Source: Plumapathes pennacea
Lineage: Eukaryota; Cnidaria; Anthozoa; Antipatharia; Myriopathidae
Assembly (NCBI GenBank): GCA_964036295.1
Contig: OZ038465.1
Span: 14,140,667-14,204,666, forward strand
DNA length: 64,000 nt
Reading direction: 5' to 3'
Under the pieces are notes generated by a model. That model ran no database searches. It was given only the letters and a program-made list of their open reading frames with translations, and was not told where the DNA came from. Of the stretch, positions 1 to 11,673 are shown in pieces. A program made the position numbers and the translations under genes. The first letter of the stretch is position 1, and every line of letters starts with the position of its first letter.

Positions 1-370
1 TAAGTCTTCCTTTTAAGACTAAGGCAGCGTTTTTCACGGATGCGTTTCTACCCCTAATTTTCTCTGAAAACTGGATCTTATGAAAAAGTTCTTTTGGCTG
101 CGTTTTTGAATCGACAAATTTTTATCAAAGAATTCGATTGTTCTCGTGAAGACGAGATAGAAACGCACGAAACTGAACAGAAAACGCATCCGTGTAAACG
201 TAAGCCCAACATTCGTTTCCATTACGAAAAGCATCAGTTTTAAAAGCCTCCACTTTGAGAACCATTTTCAAATCACCGTTTTAGCAAGGACAGAAGGCAA
301 AAACGCTTCGAAAAAGAAACCGCCCTATTAGTGTGGACGTGGCATGACTTAAATGAAGATCGTTGTTTAC
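1..370. other. intron of CCDC40 with a degenerate inverted-repeat element
   Basis: No exon is visible here. Bases about 38-55 (cacggatgcgtttc) and about 177-195 (gaaaacgcatccgtg) are inverted copies of one another, so this is probably a worn hairpin-type transposon. Adjacent bases to about 350 are low-complexity A/T-rich sequence. Confidence 0.4.
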
Positions 371-3300
371 CTGTGTTTTCTTGTCCGCCTCTGCCTTGAC
401 CATTTCAACATCGGCTTTCTCTGCTGCTCTGCGCATGACAGCGATATCTCCTCGCACGTCTTCCTTAGCCTCTTCCATATAGTGCAGTCTGGCTGCTAAA
501 TTCTCCACTTCAATACGAAACTCTTTGGCTGAGGGATAAACACAGCTCAACAGTAAAGGTGAATTCACACTAAACGTGATAAAATTAACTCCAGTTAACC
601 TCCATTATCTGCATGGTTCATACTGAGCATCACATAGCGGCAGTGCGACAACTCAGTGATGCTCTAAAATAAAACCATAGCTAGAAAGGTGATCGGCTTT
701 AGAACCGTTTTCGGTTACTGTATAACTGTCAAAAACGTTTTTCTACTGCAGTTTTCTTGACAAAGGTAAAATGTCTTGCATCTGAACACTTCTGGTTCTC
801 TACTTCATTAATATATTGGGAATGTCACTTTTGCAAGAACTGAGGTAAAATTGAAGTTGAATTCACATTCCTTGTCCAAGTCACTGTTGTCATAGCCTGT
901 GTACAGCCGTCCCATTCTTAAGAATGGGACGGCTGTACACAGGCTATGTTGTCAGCGCTCAATTTTATGTCTTTTGTTTTATTGACGATGAAGATTAGCC
1001 AATCACGCGAGAAACTGATGATGTAAAAAATATTATTGTTTGGACCAATAGTATTGTTTTACTTGCATTATTTTATCCTTTTAAAAGTTTAAATGACTCA
1101 ATCACTATTTTACAAAATAATGACTCCTCTTTTTATGTACAGTAGTCCCCTGTACTTTACTTGAGTTTCATTGAGAGATATTATACATGGGACTATGTAT
1201 AAGTGATATGAATATGAATTATCAGGGCTTCCCACAAATTCTTGCCTGTCAAAATTGCATATAAACACTAACAGTACAGAGTAGCCTGACTCAACACTAT
1301 CAGTATCTCACCTTTCTTTCTCTGATGGTTCAAGTCATCTATTACTTGCTTGTGCATCTTCTTAGTCTCCTCCAGGCCTGTTTCACTCTGATCCCGCTCT
1401 TGTCTTTCCTTGTTGAAGCTGTCATGTTCCTTTTCCAGCAGCATCTGTTGTCGTGCCAGCTCCTGCTGGACTCCATACAGCTGCACACCAAGTTCCTCCC
1501 TTTCACGTTTCTTAGTTTTAATCCCTTCGCTCTACACCAAGAAGAGAATAAAACGTATCTTTGCAGGGCTACAACATGGTCATGAGATGTATGTGTGACC
1601 TGGAGAAGTCAAACATAACTTACTGTGTGTAAAATTTCTCCTCTTACTGGTAGTTCAAGAAATGATTGATTTTGCAGTCTAACCTTCAAGCAAGTTCGAC
1701 TTCCAGTACTCCATCATTCAACTTGCAGACTTTGTTGAGTTAAATTTGAAAACTTGAGCTTCATGTCAAGTAACAAGAAATGTATGATATTTATATATAC
1801 TGTACAAGTATTCCTCCACACTGTAGGAATTTCAGATATATTCTTGAGTTACAATGACATCCATGTTGGATGAATTTTAACAATATTGTACTCAGAACCA
1901 ATATGGACATGATGTCTTCTGAATCTCCAGGGCTTCATTGCAACCCAAGAACTGATTGTGCATCATTGCTTTAGAGACAATCCTAGCCTGCGAAACAGGC
2001 CCCAGGGTTTGTTTTTCACGAGCAGTTAGAACGTTGAATCGTTTTATGGCCGCGTTGGAGTCTAGGGCGAGGATTTGTGGCCGCGTCAGAGTCTGGGGCG
2101 AGGTGTATACTAGGGCCTGCAACCACCTCTCTATGATTTGAGTATTCACGTTCAGATTCTGAATGGAAAATACTGATTGGTCAATACTCGGCTTGGAATG
2201 TGCTTGGAATGTGTCAAAATGTTTGATGAATACCAGATGAAGTACAACGTCTGCACACGTGCGCACGAGAGAATTTGTTTTGACAGCTCGATCAACCGTG
2301 GGAACATTTCCGGTGTGTTTCTGATTGGTCGGTTTTGTGACAGGTTGTCAAAATTAATTTGGGGGCTGAATTCATTTGCATAAGAGCTGATTGCAGGCCC
2401 TTGTATTCCCCTCTTCGGACGCTACACAACCCCCTCTTGCCGACCACGCGCGGACAACTGAGCACGGCCAACGGACGCTACACAAGGGCCTGTTTCGCAG
2501 GCTAAGACAATCCCTAAAGTGATGATCGTCAGTCAGTCAGACATGAGTAATAATAAAAGTTAGTATGGCATGAAAGGTTAATTCCCTCTAAACAGACACA
2601 AAAGTCAGTGTTTATAGAAATGCCCTCTTGATGCTGTACAAAATCATTGCTGCCAGGGTGTGACAAAGTCATGTCTGCTAGCCCTTTCTCTTTGTGTTAG
2701 TTGATTTTCCTGACAACTTGCACTATTTTGTACTATCTGTGCTATAGTGAGTCATGGCATTGCATGGGCAAACTGCCAAAAATGTTTTTATCATGCCTGC
2801 ACTCAGACAAGCTGATTGGAGTCTCACTACACCATTACTCATAAATTTACTTCTGGTCCCTTCTTGAATGGTTGGGAGAATTTATAGTTTGAACTCAGGA
2901 GTGACATCCCACTAGCTCACTTGACTTACCAGTTCTCGCAACTCCAAATTGACTTTCTCTTGCTGCTTCAACAGGTGATCTTTATAGACAGCTTGAAATC
3001 TGGCCATAAGAGGCTGGAGACAGAAAAAAAAAGCATACAGTATGAATAAACTAACAGTGTGTAGAAGGAAAGGAAGAGTTTCTTTCATGGGTGGGGGGGG
3101 GGGGGGGGGAAATATGTAAAATATTGTCATTGTCATGAAAAAGGCACAATCAAAGAATCTAGACATACTGTATCTAAGCAGTAAAGGTTGTTATAGTACA
3201 GACTGTACATACATGTACAATAATGATAAGAATTCATAGAAGTTTTAATGTTCAATTAATTATATGGGTTTTTGACATAAATTTCCAGTCTCGACTTGAC

Positions 3301-3787
3301 CGTGTTGAACTAAATGATAACAGTTCTTCGTAAATTCATTGCAAAGGAGTTTACTCACGTGGTCCGGGTCAAGCACAACCATTTCGCTCTCTCCCTCCGA
3401 CTCGTCATCAGTGAGGTCGTCTTCATCAGCGACACCGAGCTCACCTTCATCCAAAATATTCCCGGCGTCCAAATCACCGACACCGCCGACCCCGTCCTGG
3501 TCGGACAGAAGTGTTTGCGCTCCCATTCCACCATTAAGGTCCAGTGTGGGAACGTCTTGGGTCAAATTTGCGGTCAGAAGAATAGCTTCGCTTTCCCCGC
3601 CAGTGATGGTTGTATCAACATCGCTTGGCTCGCTGAGACGAAATTCCTTCAAAGCCTTGACGGTAAGCTTACTGACAGTATCCAAAATGGACTTCTTTGA
3701 ATCTCCAGAAGCCTTTGAACCTGCAGAAGTAGGTCTAGCAGCTTCATCTTTCCGTTCTGAATCATCAACACCGTTCATGTCCGCCAT
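371..3787 (-). CDS. CCDC40: CCDC40 cilia assembly factor, N-terminal part (gene continues past base 1)
   Basis: Four coding exons on the minus strand: 3359-3787, 2930-3013, 1312-1531 and 371-522, with GT-AG borders and a continuous frame of 295 codons. CCDC40 works with CCDC39 as the 96-nm molecular ruler of motile cilia, positioning inner dynein arms and the nexin-dynein regulatory complex. Residues 1-143 are acidic and low-complexity (many D/E, S, G). Exon 2 begins PLMARFQAVYKDHLLKQQEK, which matches the start of the conserved CCDC40 core. Exon 3 has LGVQLYGVQQELARQQMLLE, a strong family match, and exon 4 continues the heptad coiled coil (EFRIEVENLAARLHYMEE). The remaining coiled coil, normally several hundred residues more, lies beyond base 1. 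Bases 1-370 are the following intron. The start is the ATG at 3785-3787, just downstream of an X-box-like motif. Exon 1 is the least conserved part, so its 5' limit is less certain. The identification rests on remembered family sequence. Confidence 0.85.
893..946. mobile_element. 54-bp perfect palindrome, minimal MITE with 8-bp target duplication
   Basis: The element reads TAGCCTGTGTACAGCC into a CTTAAG centre and back out as its exact reverse complement. Every base pairs across the centre between 919 and 920. It is flanked on both sides by TGTTGTCA (885-892 and 947-954), which looks like an 8-bp target-site duplication. It lies in the last visible intron of CCDC40 (523-1311). The TAGCCT/AGGCTA ends are shared with the elements at 1984-2504 and 17727-17800. 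Confidence 0.75.
1984..2504. mobile_element. MITE, TAGCCTG ends, 9-bp target duplication
   Basis: A 521-bp element in the CCDC40 intron between exons 3 and 2. The left end TAGCCTGCGAAACAGGCCC is mirrored by the right end GGGCCTGTTTCGCAGGCTA. Both sides carry the identical 9-mer AGACAATCC (1975-1983 and 2505-2513). No coding capacity is seen. An 8-9 bp duplication suits Mutator-like or hAT-like transposases. The family cannot be fixed from this copy. Confidence 0.85.
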
Positions 3788-3967
3788 CTTTGCAACAAAA
3801 CTTCTCCGTCGTTGCTATGGCAGCTTTGTGAGCCAGCGTTACTTCCTTTCACATGACGTCAGAGGGCTATTACGCAGCATACAGGAAACAAATATGGCGG
3901 CCTAAACCAAATAGAACATGTTCTATCGATAAATGTACTGGAATCTTGAGAGTGGAACTTATCCGAA
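3788..3967. promoter_or_regulatory. 180-bp head-to-head promoter between CCDC40 and the MGRN1-type gene
   Basis: The two start codons (3787 minus, 3968 plus) are only 180 bp apart, so any core promoter and 5' UTR for both genes must overlap here. Visible motifs are an X-box-like site at 3811-3824, the palindromic CRE TGACGTCA at 3854-3861, and AATATGGCGGC at 3891-3901, which resembles a YY1 site. No TATA box is obvious. Shared use of the promoter is inferred from geometry. Confidence 0.65.
3811..3824. promoter_or_regulatory. RFX X-box-like motif upstream of CCDC40
   Basis: GTTGCTATGGCAGC differs from the canonical imperfect palindrome GTTGCCATGGCAAC at two positions. It lies 24-37 bp above the CCDC40 start codon on the minus strand, inside the usual X-box window of ciliary genes. 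RFX factors are known to drive ciliary genes through such sites. Binding here is inferred. Confidence 0.6.
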
Positions 3968-6127
3968 ATGGGTGGTTTGCTCAGCAGGCATAATGAGGGA
4001 GTTCAAAACATCGAGAATACAGCTAACGATCTGTATAGATTCCCTCCAGCCCAAGGTATAATTTGAAGATGAATACTGTCGTTGTATTGTGCCTTCTCGA
4101 AGATCCTCATCCATTTTGATCACAATAGGAAAGTACTTCGCCGACTACTTCATTTTGGGAGGAACGAAGTTTGATGCTCCGCGACCGGAGGCGTATTTAT
4201 TTGGAGAAAACCACGACTTAAATTTGTTCAGTCAAAGACCAGTCGCCGTAAGTTTAATTCCTGTTGCAGTTAATATTATTATATCATAACTTAGCATATA
4301 TTTTGTCAAACAAACAGGACAAGAATACACAAAACACCACCGTCTTCTTAAAGAAGGAAGTTCTTTATTATCTTTGCGACGACAGATGTGTTTAAAGACA
4401 GCGAATTATACAGCACTGTACGTACAATCTGTGATAGCGTTGTCGTAATGATATTAGAAGCATAATCGAAATAGAATTAGGTGGTGTCGTCGTCTGTTCG
4501 ACGCGGCAGGGGACAAATAATGAAGTCTTGCTCCCGAAACTTTTGAAGTAAAAGTGAATCAAATGCGCGTACATAAGTAAATAGTAATGTACACATGAAC
4601 TCTTCAGACATTCATACCTGTACAATAGAAATATTAAGAAGCTGCTACTGCCTCTGAATCGTCCTAAAAAAAGACGATAAATGCCAAGCATACTGTTACA
4701 TGTACAAGTAACATAAACTAAGAGTGTATTTTTGTTCCTGTATCTTGAAGGGGAAGGGGTAGTTACTCTTGGGGATTATTTTCAGTGAAGCATATGTTTG
4801 GTCCTTGTGCATGACAACCCTGTTTAGAAGGAGAGAAAAATATATACAGGCTATCAAATTATTATTTTGTTGTACTAGTCTTTCCACATTTCAAGAAATT
4901 TGCAAAACAGCCACTAATTTTGCTCAGAAAATGAAGAAAATGCTGAGATCTCAAAAATTTCTTGAGAAGCTGCAGTCCCCCTCTCCCTCAGAATATCCAT
5001 AAGCATGTCAGATGTTGGGAGAGCACAAGAAAATTATCAATAAATCACAAGCCGTCAGAGCAGAAAGCTGAAGGATTTCATGTCAGATTGTTTTTCTCTT
5101 TCTATGTTTAGTTTCCATATTCTTCTCCACCTGGCAATCAACCAACAAAGACACTGAGAAGTTTACTCAATCTCCGGAAGGACACCTTGAAGCTCTCCAA
5201 GTAAGTTATACTTCATCAACTAGAGCCAATCACAGGCTGTAGGAAACACTTTCAACCAATCTGAAGCCAACTTTTTACTGTCTGTGTGCAATAGCTCCAA
5301 TCCTCTACATTGCTGTGAAAATTATTGGTTGTGTTTTCACCCTTGACATCTACAGCAACCATGGATTTAAATATTTAGTACAGCAAGGAGAATCTGACAT
5401 CTGATACTGTACTGAGATAAAGGTGGAAGTGTGACTTCTCATGTACTATATAATAACTCCTACATTTCTTGTATGGTTGGGAGAATTTGAATTTTGATTG
5501 TAGGGATCTGGTGTTTTTATTACAGGTGCACAGATACAGAGGAAGAGACTTATCATATTGAATTTACATTTGATGCTGATGTGAAATGTTTCATTACAAT
5601 TTACTATGAGGCTACCCAAGACATGTCCACTGGGCTGGCAAGGTGAGTTGGCTAGTGACTAAAAGCTGATTGAACTATCAACTCTTACTTAATATATATC
5701 ACTCACATATTTTCTTAAATTTTAGATGGTTGGAAGAATTTTCATTGTGAACTTAACAGTGAAAGGGTTCATTTTGCAACTTTATGTCTTGACATTAACT
5801 TGATGACTGTCTTTTTGTACTGTAGGTTCTCCTCAAAGGATCCAAACATGACATCAGTAACATTCAGCTATCCCAAAGGGTCAGGTCAAGTGTTCAGTAA
5901 TGCAACAAAACACAGAATAAAGCCGGCTGACACATTCACAGAGGACAAGGTAACTTGCATGATTGAAGAACTTAAGGTACCATTCAGTTATAGCTTTTGC
6001 AAAATGCCATTATTTCCATGTGATACCAACTCTTAAGTGTTGGCATAGGGATAAAAATGCTGGTGTATCAACTGAAAATTGATTGAGGTACTGGAACACC
6101 GTAACAGTAACTACAGTACCTGACATT

Positions 6128-6158
<31 letters not shown>

Positions 6159-9100
6159 TTTAAACTTGATTTTGTAACAGAATTCAGCTTCAGCTCAACA
6201 GCTTACCAATCTACCCCTCATCCCTACCCCCTGAAATCCCTACAAATTACAGTCTAGGTTACAGCTTTGTGATTGGCTGTGTGTTCTGTCATAAACACTT
6301 GTTTGCATGCTGAGTGTTTTCACAAAATTTGCAGATGAATTACAACCCAGTTACAAGCGAGTTTATTCCAGTGGTTATTCAGATAGAGGCTGCTGGTGAA
6401 GGTAAGTGCAGTCAAGTCCCTCTAAGCAGACACCTCTCAAAAGTGGAAAGCATGCATATTTGGTCCTTGCTTAAATATTACTCGTTTCTTTGTAACTGAA
6501 CTCTCTCTAAGGCAGACACTAAATGCTAGTCCCGAGGGTGTCCGCCTTAGAAATAGTTCATTGTAATAATATGTTTTGTGCTGCCTAAAAGGTACTACAA
6601 TCACGGTCAAAAGTCGTTGGGATGCTCCACTTACACACATCCGGAGCACAATGTAAATCCTTACAACCTATGAGGGTCTCATATTTCTTGTTTTCAAGTT
6701 CCTCCCCCTCCCCTCCATTCAATGTTGGCCCGTGGTGCAACTATAAGCCGAACCATGCTCAACTACCCAACATTGAATGGGGGGGGGGGGGGGGGGGGGG
6801 GGGTAAACTTGAAATCGTCCCAACAATTTTGACCATGATTGTAACTGTAGTTCTGTGTGGACCATTTTATATTATTTTAGGAGCTTTGTCTCTGATTGCA
6901 GATCACACTGGTCACTCCAACATAACTCTGGCAACATTTGAGAAAGCAACTGATGGGACTTTTGCCATTAAACCTTTCAAGCAGAAACAAATGGTGAGTG
7001 CCACATCTCCCTACTGTATTTACGGAGAAGCACTGTGGTGAATTGGAGTGACAGCTGAAACTTACAGATGTTTAAAGGAATCTGTTGTGGTCTTGTGACA
7101 GGCGTTGATTTTGTCTGTCTCTTTTGCATTACAGGTGGATGGTGTTTGTTACTTGCTTCAAGAGATCTATGGAATTGAAAATAAGCAAACCAACCAGCAA
7201 GACCAGGATACTGAGGTACACATGGGCCAGTTGCTTAACCCCTTCACTCCCAAGAGTGATCAACTTCAATCTTCTCTTTCATTTTCTCACCAGAAATACA
7301 TCATACAGCAAGGAGAACTTTGTTTTTGATACCTTGCTCAAATTACAGCATATTGAACTATTAATTCTCACTACATCACTCATATATTTTGATCCTGGGA
7401 GTGAAAGGTTAAGCAGTTCACTGTTATCTGTGACTGTCTGCTATTTCCATCTTGTGATTGTCCACTTGTCTGTCCCTCTTTTTAGGACGCTTATGTGGAT
7501 ATGGACGACACAGGACTAGAGTGTGTCATCTGCATGTATGACCCAAGGGACACTCTCATCCTGCCGTGCCGTCACTTGTGCTTGTGCCGAGGATGTGGTG
7601 AGCATAAAACTCTGTCAATCAGATGTGTACAATGTACATAAATCATTAATGAAATGTCCTTCTTATCCTTTTTTATATTTTATTATATTATTGTGGTCAT
7701 GTGAAACCATTTTGATGGCTGCTCTTCTATCTCATTTTTTAGGTGAATCACTGAGATACCAATCAAGTAACTGTCCCATTTGCAGATCTCGTGAGTACTC
7801 TATTAGTTTACCCTAATAGTGGAATTTTATTTGATCTCTACCATTATTTTTCTCTTACGCTGTGTTCGGTCTTGCCAACACACACTGTGGAACATCAGTG
7901 TGTTCAAAACCTCTGTTACCCTGCATACATGATATATTCTTATTATCGTTCCAGGGTACACTGTAATTATAATAATTTATATTCCTCTTCAGCTTTTGTT
8001 GCTCTGTTACAAATCAGTGCATTTATAAAGAAAACATCCAAGACTACTGTTGTTGCTGAGGTGAGAAGAATAAGACATATTTAGTTGGTACTCTCATGAC
8101 CTCAAGATGTAGTATTTTGAAACTGCTGAAAAACAACTTCAAGAAGCCAAATAAATAATAACATAATAATATTGCAATAACTTTGAAGAAAGGGACAAAT
8201 CATTCAAGAGTGTGAGAAAATGCCCTCACCACTTGCTTGTTTGAGCAGATCATAATGTTTCAGGTTTCACCTTTGCTCTTGATTGGCCAATAATGCCGTC
8301 AAATTTTTTAGGGCAATGAAACAGCACAGCAAATTTGATTAATTTTGACAATATTATTGAAAAACTTCTCTGACACTAATATTATTCTTGTTGACCTACT
8401 CTGTTAAATTACTCTGACAACTTTGCTCCTGTTTTGGAGTTGATCAAAGAAATGTGCTTTACTCTAAGTATTTTCTTCCTTGTGCAGGCAAATTCTGAAG
8501 AGGACGAACTGCCAGGCTACCAAGAGATACCACTGGTTGAAGCTTTAAATGGGAAAATAAAGCCAGAGAGTATACCAGAAGGTACAGAGGTTTCCTGTGG
8601 CTGTGCCTTTTGTTTTACAAAGGTTTTTCACTTGCACATTGATTTTCCTTTTGAACCTTCCACTCCCAAGTATTGTAGTATTGTAGTATTGTAATGAGAA
8701 CTAAATGTACAAGAGAAATGGAAGTTGATCACTCGTTACAACATGTTTTACTATTATGTCTTTTTCAATAGAGCTCTACATCCTGGTTTTTATTTTTTGT
8801 CACAGGATCTGCTGCACGCTTGCGCCGTCGTTCCTCAGCAGTTAGTCTTCGTTCCTCCAGCCGAAAGCCACTGTCCCGTGCTAGCAGTGCTCGCAGTGCT
8901 CGCAGTTACCGCCAACTTGAGCGCTCTACGTCAGCGGGTTCTGCGCTTTCCCGCCACAGGCCTGGCTCAGCAATGAAGGCACGTGTTGATGTGTCTGTCC
9001 TACCACGTGAGGAAGCTAAGCTAGAGAAGGAAAGCACCAGCGAATCAATTGTTTCAGATGATGTGGATGAAGTCAGCCCCTTTGAACATGTGGAAGGTAC

Positions 9101-9507
9101 AGGGGTTTGCAAATTCGATTTTTGTCTATTTTGGTCATAAAATACAATATACTAAAACAATAAATGATTAATCTCAGTGTCAGTGATTAGCAGTGAATAT
9201 TTGCCTCTCTAAAGTAAATATCCACTGCTATTCACCTCCACTTCGGCAAATAATAATTGTGAGTTATTTAATTCCAGCCACTGCGCCCCCATTATCAGAG
9301 TTTTTGCAAGAGGGCAAGGAACAACAGAACGAAGTTCCTGAACTTCATTCACACATGGATGTATCCTTACCTGGAACACCACTGAGCAGCTCTGAGGACA
9401 GCGGCAGCAGCAGTCGAAGTAACGCCTCTGCAGCTAGCGCAGCATCGGCCACGACACCAACATGTGTGCGTTTGGAAGAAAGTGAGCCCCCTGTAGTGTC
9501 TGTATAG
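3968..9507 (+). CDS. MGRN1: MGRN1/RNF157-type RING E3 ubiquitin ligase
   Basis: Fourteen exons, all GT-AG and in frame, give 539 aa: 3968-4055, 4129-4247, 5112-5200, 5526-5642, 5826-5949, 6335-6401, 6902-6993, 7135-7215, 7486-7597, 7743-7790, 7993-8060, 8488-8581, 8806-9096, 9278-9507. The start MGGLLSR fits an N-myristoylation signal, as in MGRN1 and RNF157. Residues about 30-255 match the family's conserved beta-rich substrate-binding region (GKYFADYFILGG, FPYSSPPGNQPTKTLRSLLN, TDGTFAIKPFKQKQ). The C3HC4 RING spans about C272 to C310 (CVIC, CRHLCLC, CPIC). LPGYQEIPLVEALNG follows, then a Ser/Arg-rich tail ending in an acidic VSV. Family members are cytoplasmic E3s (TSG101, melanocortin receptors, and APBB1 for RNF157). 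The PSAP motif that recruits TSG101 in vertebrate MGRN1 was not seen. The gene may be the single pro-orthologue of both vertebrate genes, so the symbol is approximate. Confidence 0.92.
6596..6843. mobile_element. MITE with 28-bp terminal inverted repeats and a G24 run
   Basis: Inside intron 6 of the MGRN1-type gene. The left end TACAATCACGGTCAAAAG is mirrored by TTTTGACCATGATTGTA at the right. A second nested inverted pair (CCATTCAATGTTGG and CCAACATTGAATGG) makes the whole unit fold back. A run of 24 G (6780-6803) pairs roughly with the C-rich stretch near 6705-6715. Non-coding. Confidence 0.8.
7236..7412 (+). repeat. CCTTTCACTCC-ended interspersed repeat, copy in MGRN1-type intron 8
   Basis: Begins TAACCCCTTCACTCCCAAG and ends GGGAGTGAAAGGTTAAG, with the same interior blocks as the 27209-27416 copy (ATCATACAG, GATACCTTGCTC, CATCACTCATA). 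Confidence 0.8.
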
Positions 9508-10507
9508 AGTTGAGCTGTGTGATAGATGACATATATTGAAGGCCTTGGGAATGAGCTCTACACTGGTCAATATAGCGCAGGCACGTTTATGACTAGAGAC
9601 ATTGTGACCAAGTGCAAAGCCAGAAGTCAAGCTCATTTTTGAAGGGTCAAGGTTTTTTTATTAGACAGTTAAATATTCATTGTGCATTAAGTTTGCCATG
9701 CTTTCTGGGATGCCTGCTGTTGCCTTTGCTTTGGAAAATAAGTTCAAATGCAAAACAGTTTTTCATGAATTGATTTTGAATAGCATAATATCCTAGTACA
9801 AGTTCAAGGTAACCATCCAAATTTAAAATGCTGCTGTCTACAAAAAGTGAAGTTTGAGATGTGCAAAGCCTTTCATATGAGGATTAGTTAATTATTCACT
9901 TACTGTTGATCACTTTTATAAGTCAAATGCATTTGTTGTTAAAGGTTTGGCAGAAACAGAGAACTTGGAAATTAGTTTATTAGCCAAATTTTTGTTGCTT
10001 TTTTTCCCGTAAAGGAGTGATCTGCTAGACCTCTTTGCAGACACTTCAAAAATACATCTCCCTCTGTTCTCTTCCTTACCTGATCAAATTTTGATGTGTA
10101 TTTTTGTATGAATGATATGAGCACTTTTTAATCCATCACAAACATCTGTTGAAACTGCTAACTTGTTTCAGCTGAGTATATTAGGTTCAAGTTAAAGCTT
10201 CTGGTGGGGAATATGGTGGGGAAAGCTGTTCAAAATTTTGGTTTTGTATCATTATATTATAACAACGGGTCTAGGGTCATTACTAACTTACTGTACATTA
10301 TGATGTCATATCACATCCTCCCCCCTCCCCCCTAGAAAAAGTGCCACACATGTTTTACATTTTTTGAGCATGTGATATTTCAAAATGTTTGTTGTAAATT
10401 ACCACATTTATTCTTGCTGGTTGTTGCCAAGGATATTGAGCCCAGGGGAATCTATTGCACAATGAGTGACATCATAGTTTATATATATTTTAAGTTAATC
10501 TCCCTCC

Positions 10508-10745
10508 TGATTGGAATGAAACCAACAGCATATGAAAGACCTAATAGGGGTCTACAAACAGGTTTCTCGGAGTTTTGAAATTTTGCCTTAAAATATTTTT
10601 TAATGTTTGTAAAATGTGAACATTTATCACATAATTAATTTTTTACAAATCATTAAAAAGTTTTGAAGCAAAACTTAAATAAAAAATGACACTCTTTCGT
10701 AGACCCCCATTAGCCCTTTCATGTGCCTTTGGTTTCATCCCAGTC
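10508..10745. mobile_element. MITE-like inverted repeat
   Basis: The left arm near 10511-10558 (ATTGGAATGAAACCAACAGC onward) is the imperfect reverse complement of the right arm near 10697-10744 (CCTTTGGTTTCATCCCAGT at its end). The arms are about 46 bp. The interior is A/T-rich and non-coding. Confidence 0.65.
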
Positions 10746-11193
10746 TGTTGAGGGAGTAAGTCAAAAATATAGAAACATCTATGACATCGTCAGCATTTGC
10801 CATATAGTATTAAGGACATTTTAGAAGCAGCGAGACAATATAACAAACAGTTTGATATATAACATGCATGGTCATTTGGGGGGTGTAGTAATCATAGAAA
10901 GTATCCTAGGAACAAGACACAATTTATTGCAATGAATTATTCCTAGACCCTGCCAGGGCCAAAGGCAGAAACCCCTAACTGTCCATTTCCAAGCCTTCCT
11001 TGGATATGAGATTTGATTATTGGGTGGTTCTACCTGGGAAATGAACAACCAGGTTGTCAAATGCCCTGTCTCCCCCTCACTGGGTAAGCTAATAGAATTG
11101 ACTAAAATAATATTGTACATATATGAATGTTATATTAAGTAGGTTTTCACAATATTATAAAAGCACTGCAATAAACAGTTTTTAAAGCACTTT

Positions 11194-11195
11194 GT

Positions 11196-11230
<35 letters not shown>

Positions 11231-11233
11231 TTT
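11194..11233. repeat. (TTTA)n microsatellite
   Basis: About ten uninterrupted TTTA units directly downstream of a possible AATAAA. Confidence 0.95.
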
Positions 11234-11673
11234 TAACATATATTTTATGACCAAGCATTTTGCTTACATAAGAAAAAGTTCATTTATTATGACTAGAGGG
11301 TGGGGTTGGGGGGGGGGGGGGGGGGGAGAGGAGAGGGATGAGGATATTTAAACTTGAAGCATGAAATTTTAGCAGCCCTGCTTGCTAGCGTTTCACTTGT
11401 TTGGCTACCCACCCACCCCTCCCCCTTCCTCACTTCCAACAGTTTTTTAAAGCCCCTCTTTCAGGTGTCATAAGAAATAAACTTTCCCAAATAAAACATT
11501 TTGTCCCTTTATGACTCCCGTGTTCATAAACGACAACTTTTGCACCCCGCCATGCCAGGAAACAATCGCTCTCTTTCAACTACTGATCCGATGTTAATTA
11601 TGTATGCACGACATATTTGGTATACATTTATCAAACAAAGAGTGTTTGAGCGCGAACTTCTGGCGCCTTTAAC

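Larger units (their letters stand above)
9508..11673. other. MGRN1-type 3' UTR and intergenic spacer
   Basis: No exon was recognised. The proximal part is probably 3' UTR. AATAAA at 11170-11175 is one possible poly(A) signal, though distant. The spacer holds an inverted-repeat element (10508-10745), a TTTA microsatellite (11194-11233) and a run of 19 G (11308-11326). Confidence 0.5.

Noticed and set aside
3339..3905. 188-aa plus-strand open frame opposite CCDC40 exon 1
   Set aside because: Serine-rich antisense of the acidic CCDC40 N-terminus. The minus-strand reading has the conserved continuation.
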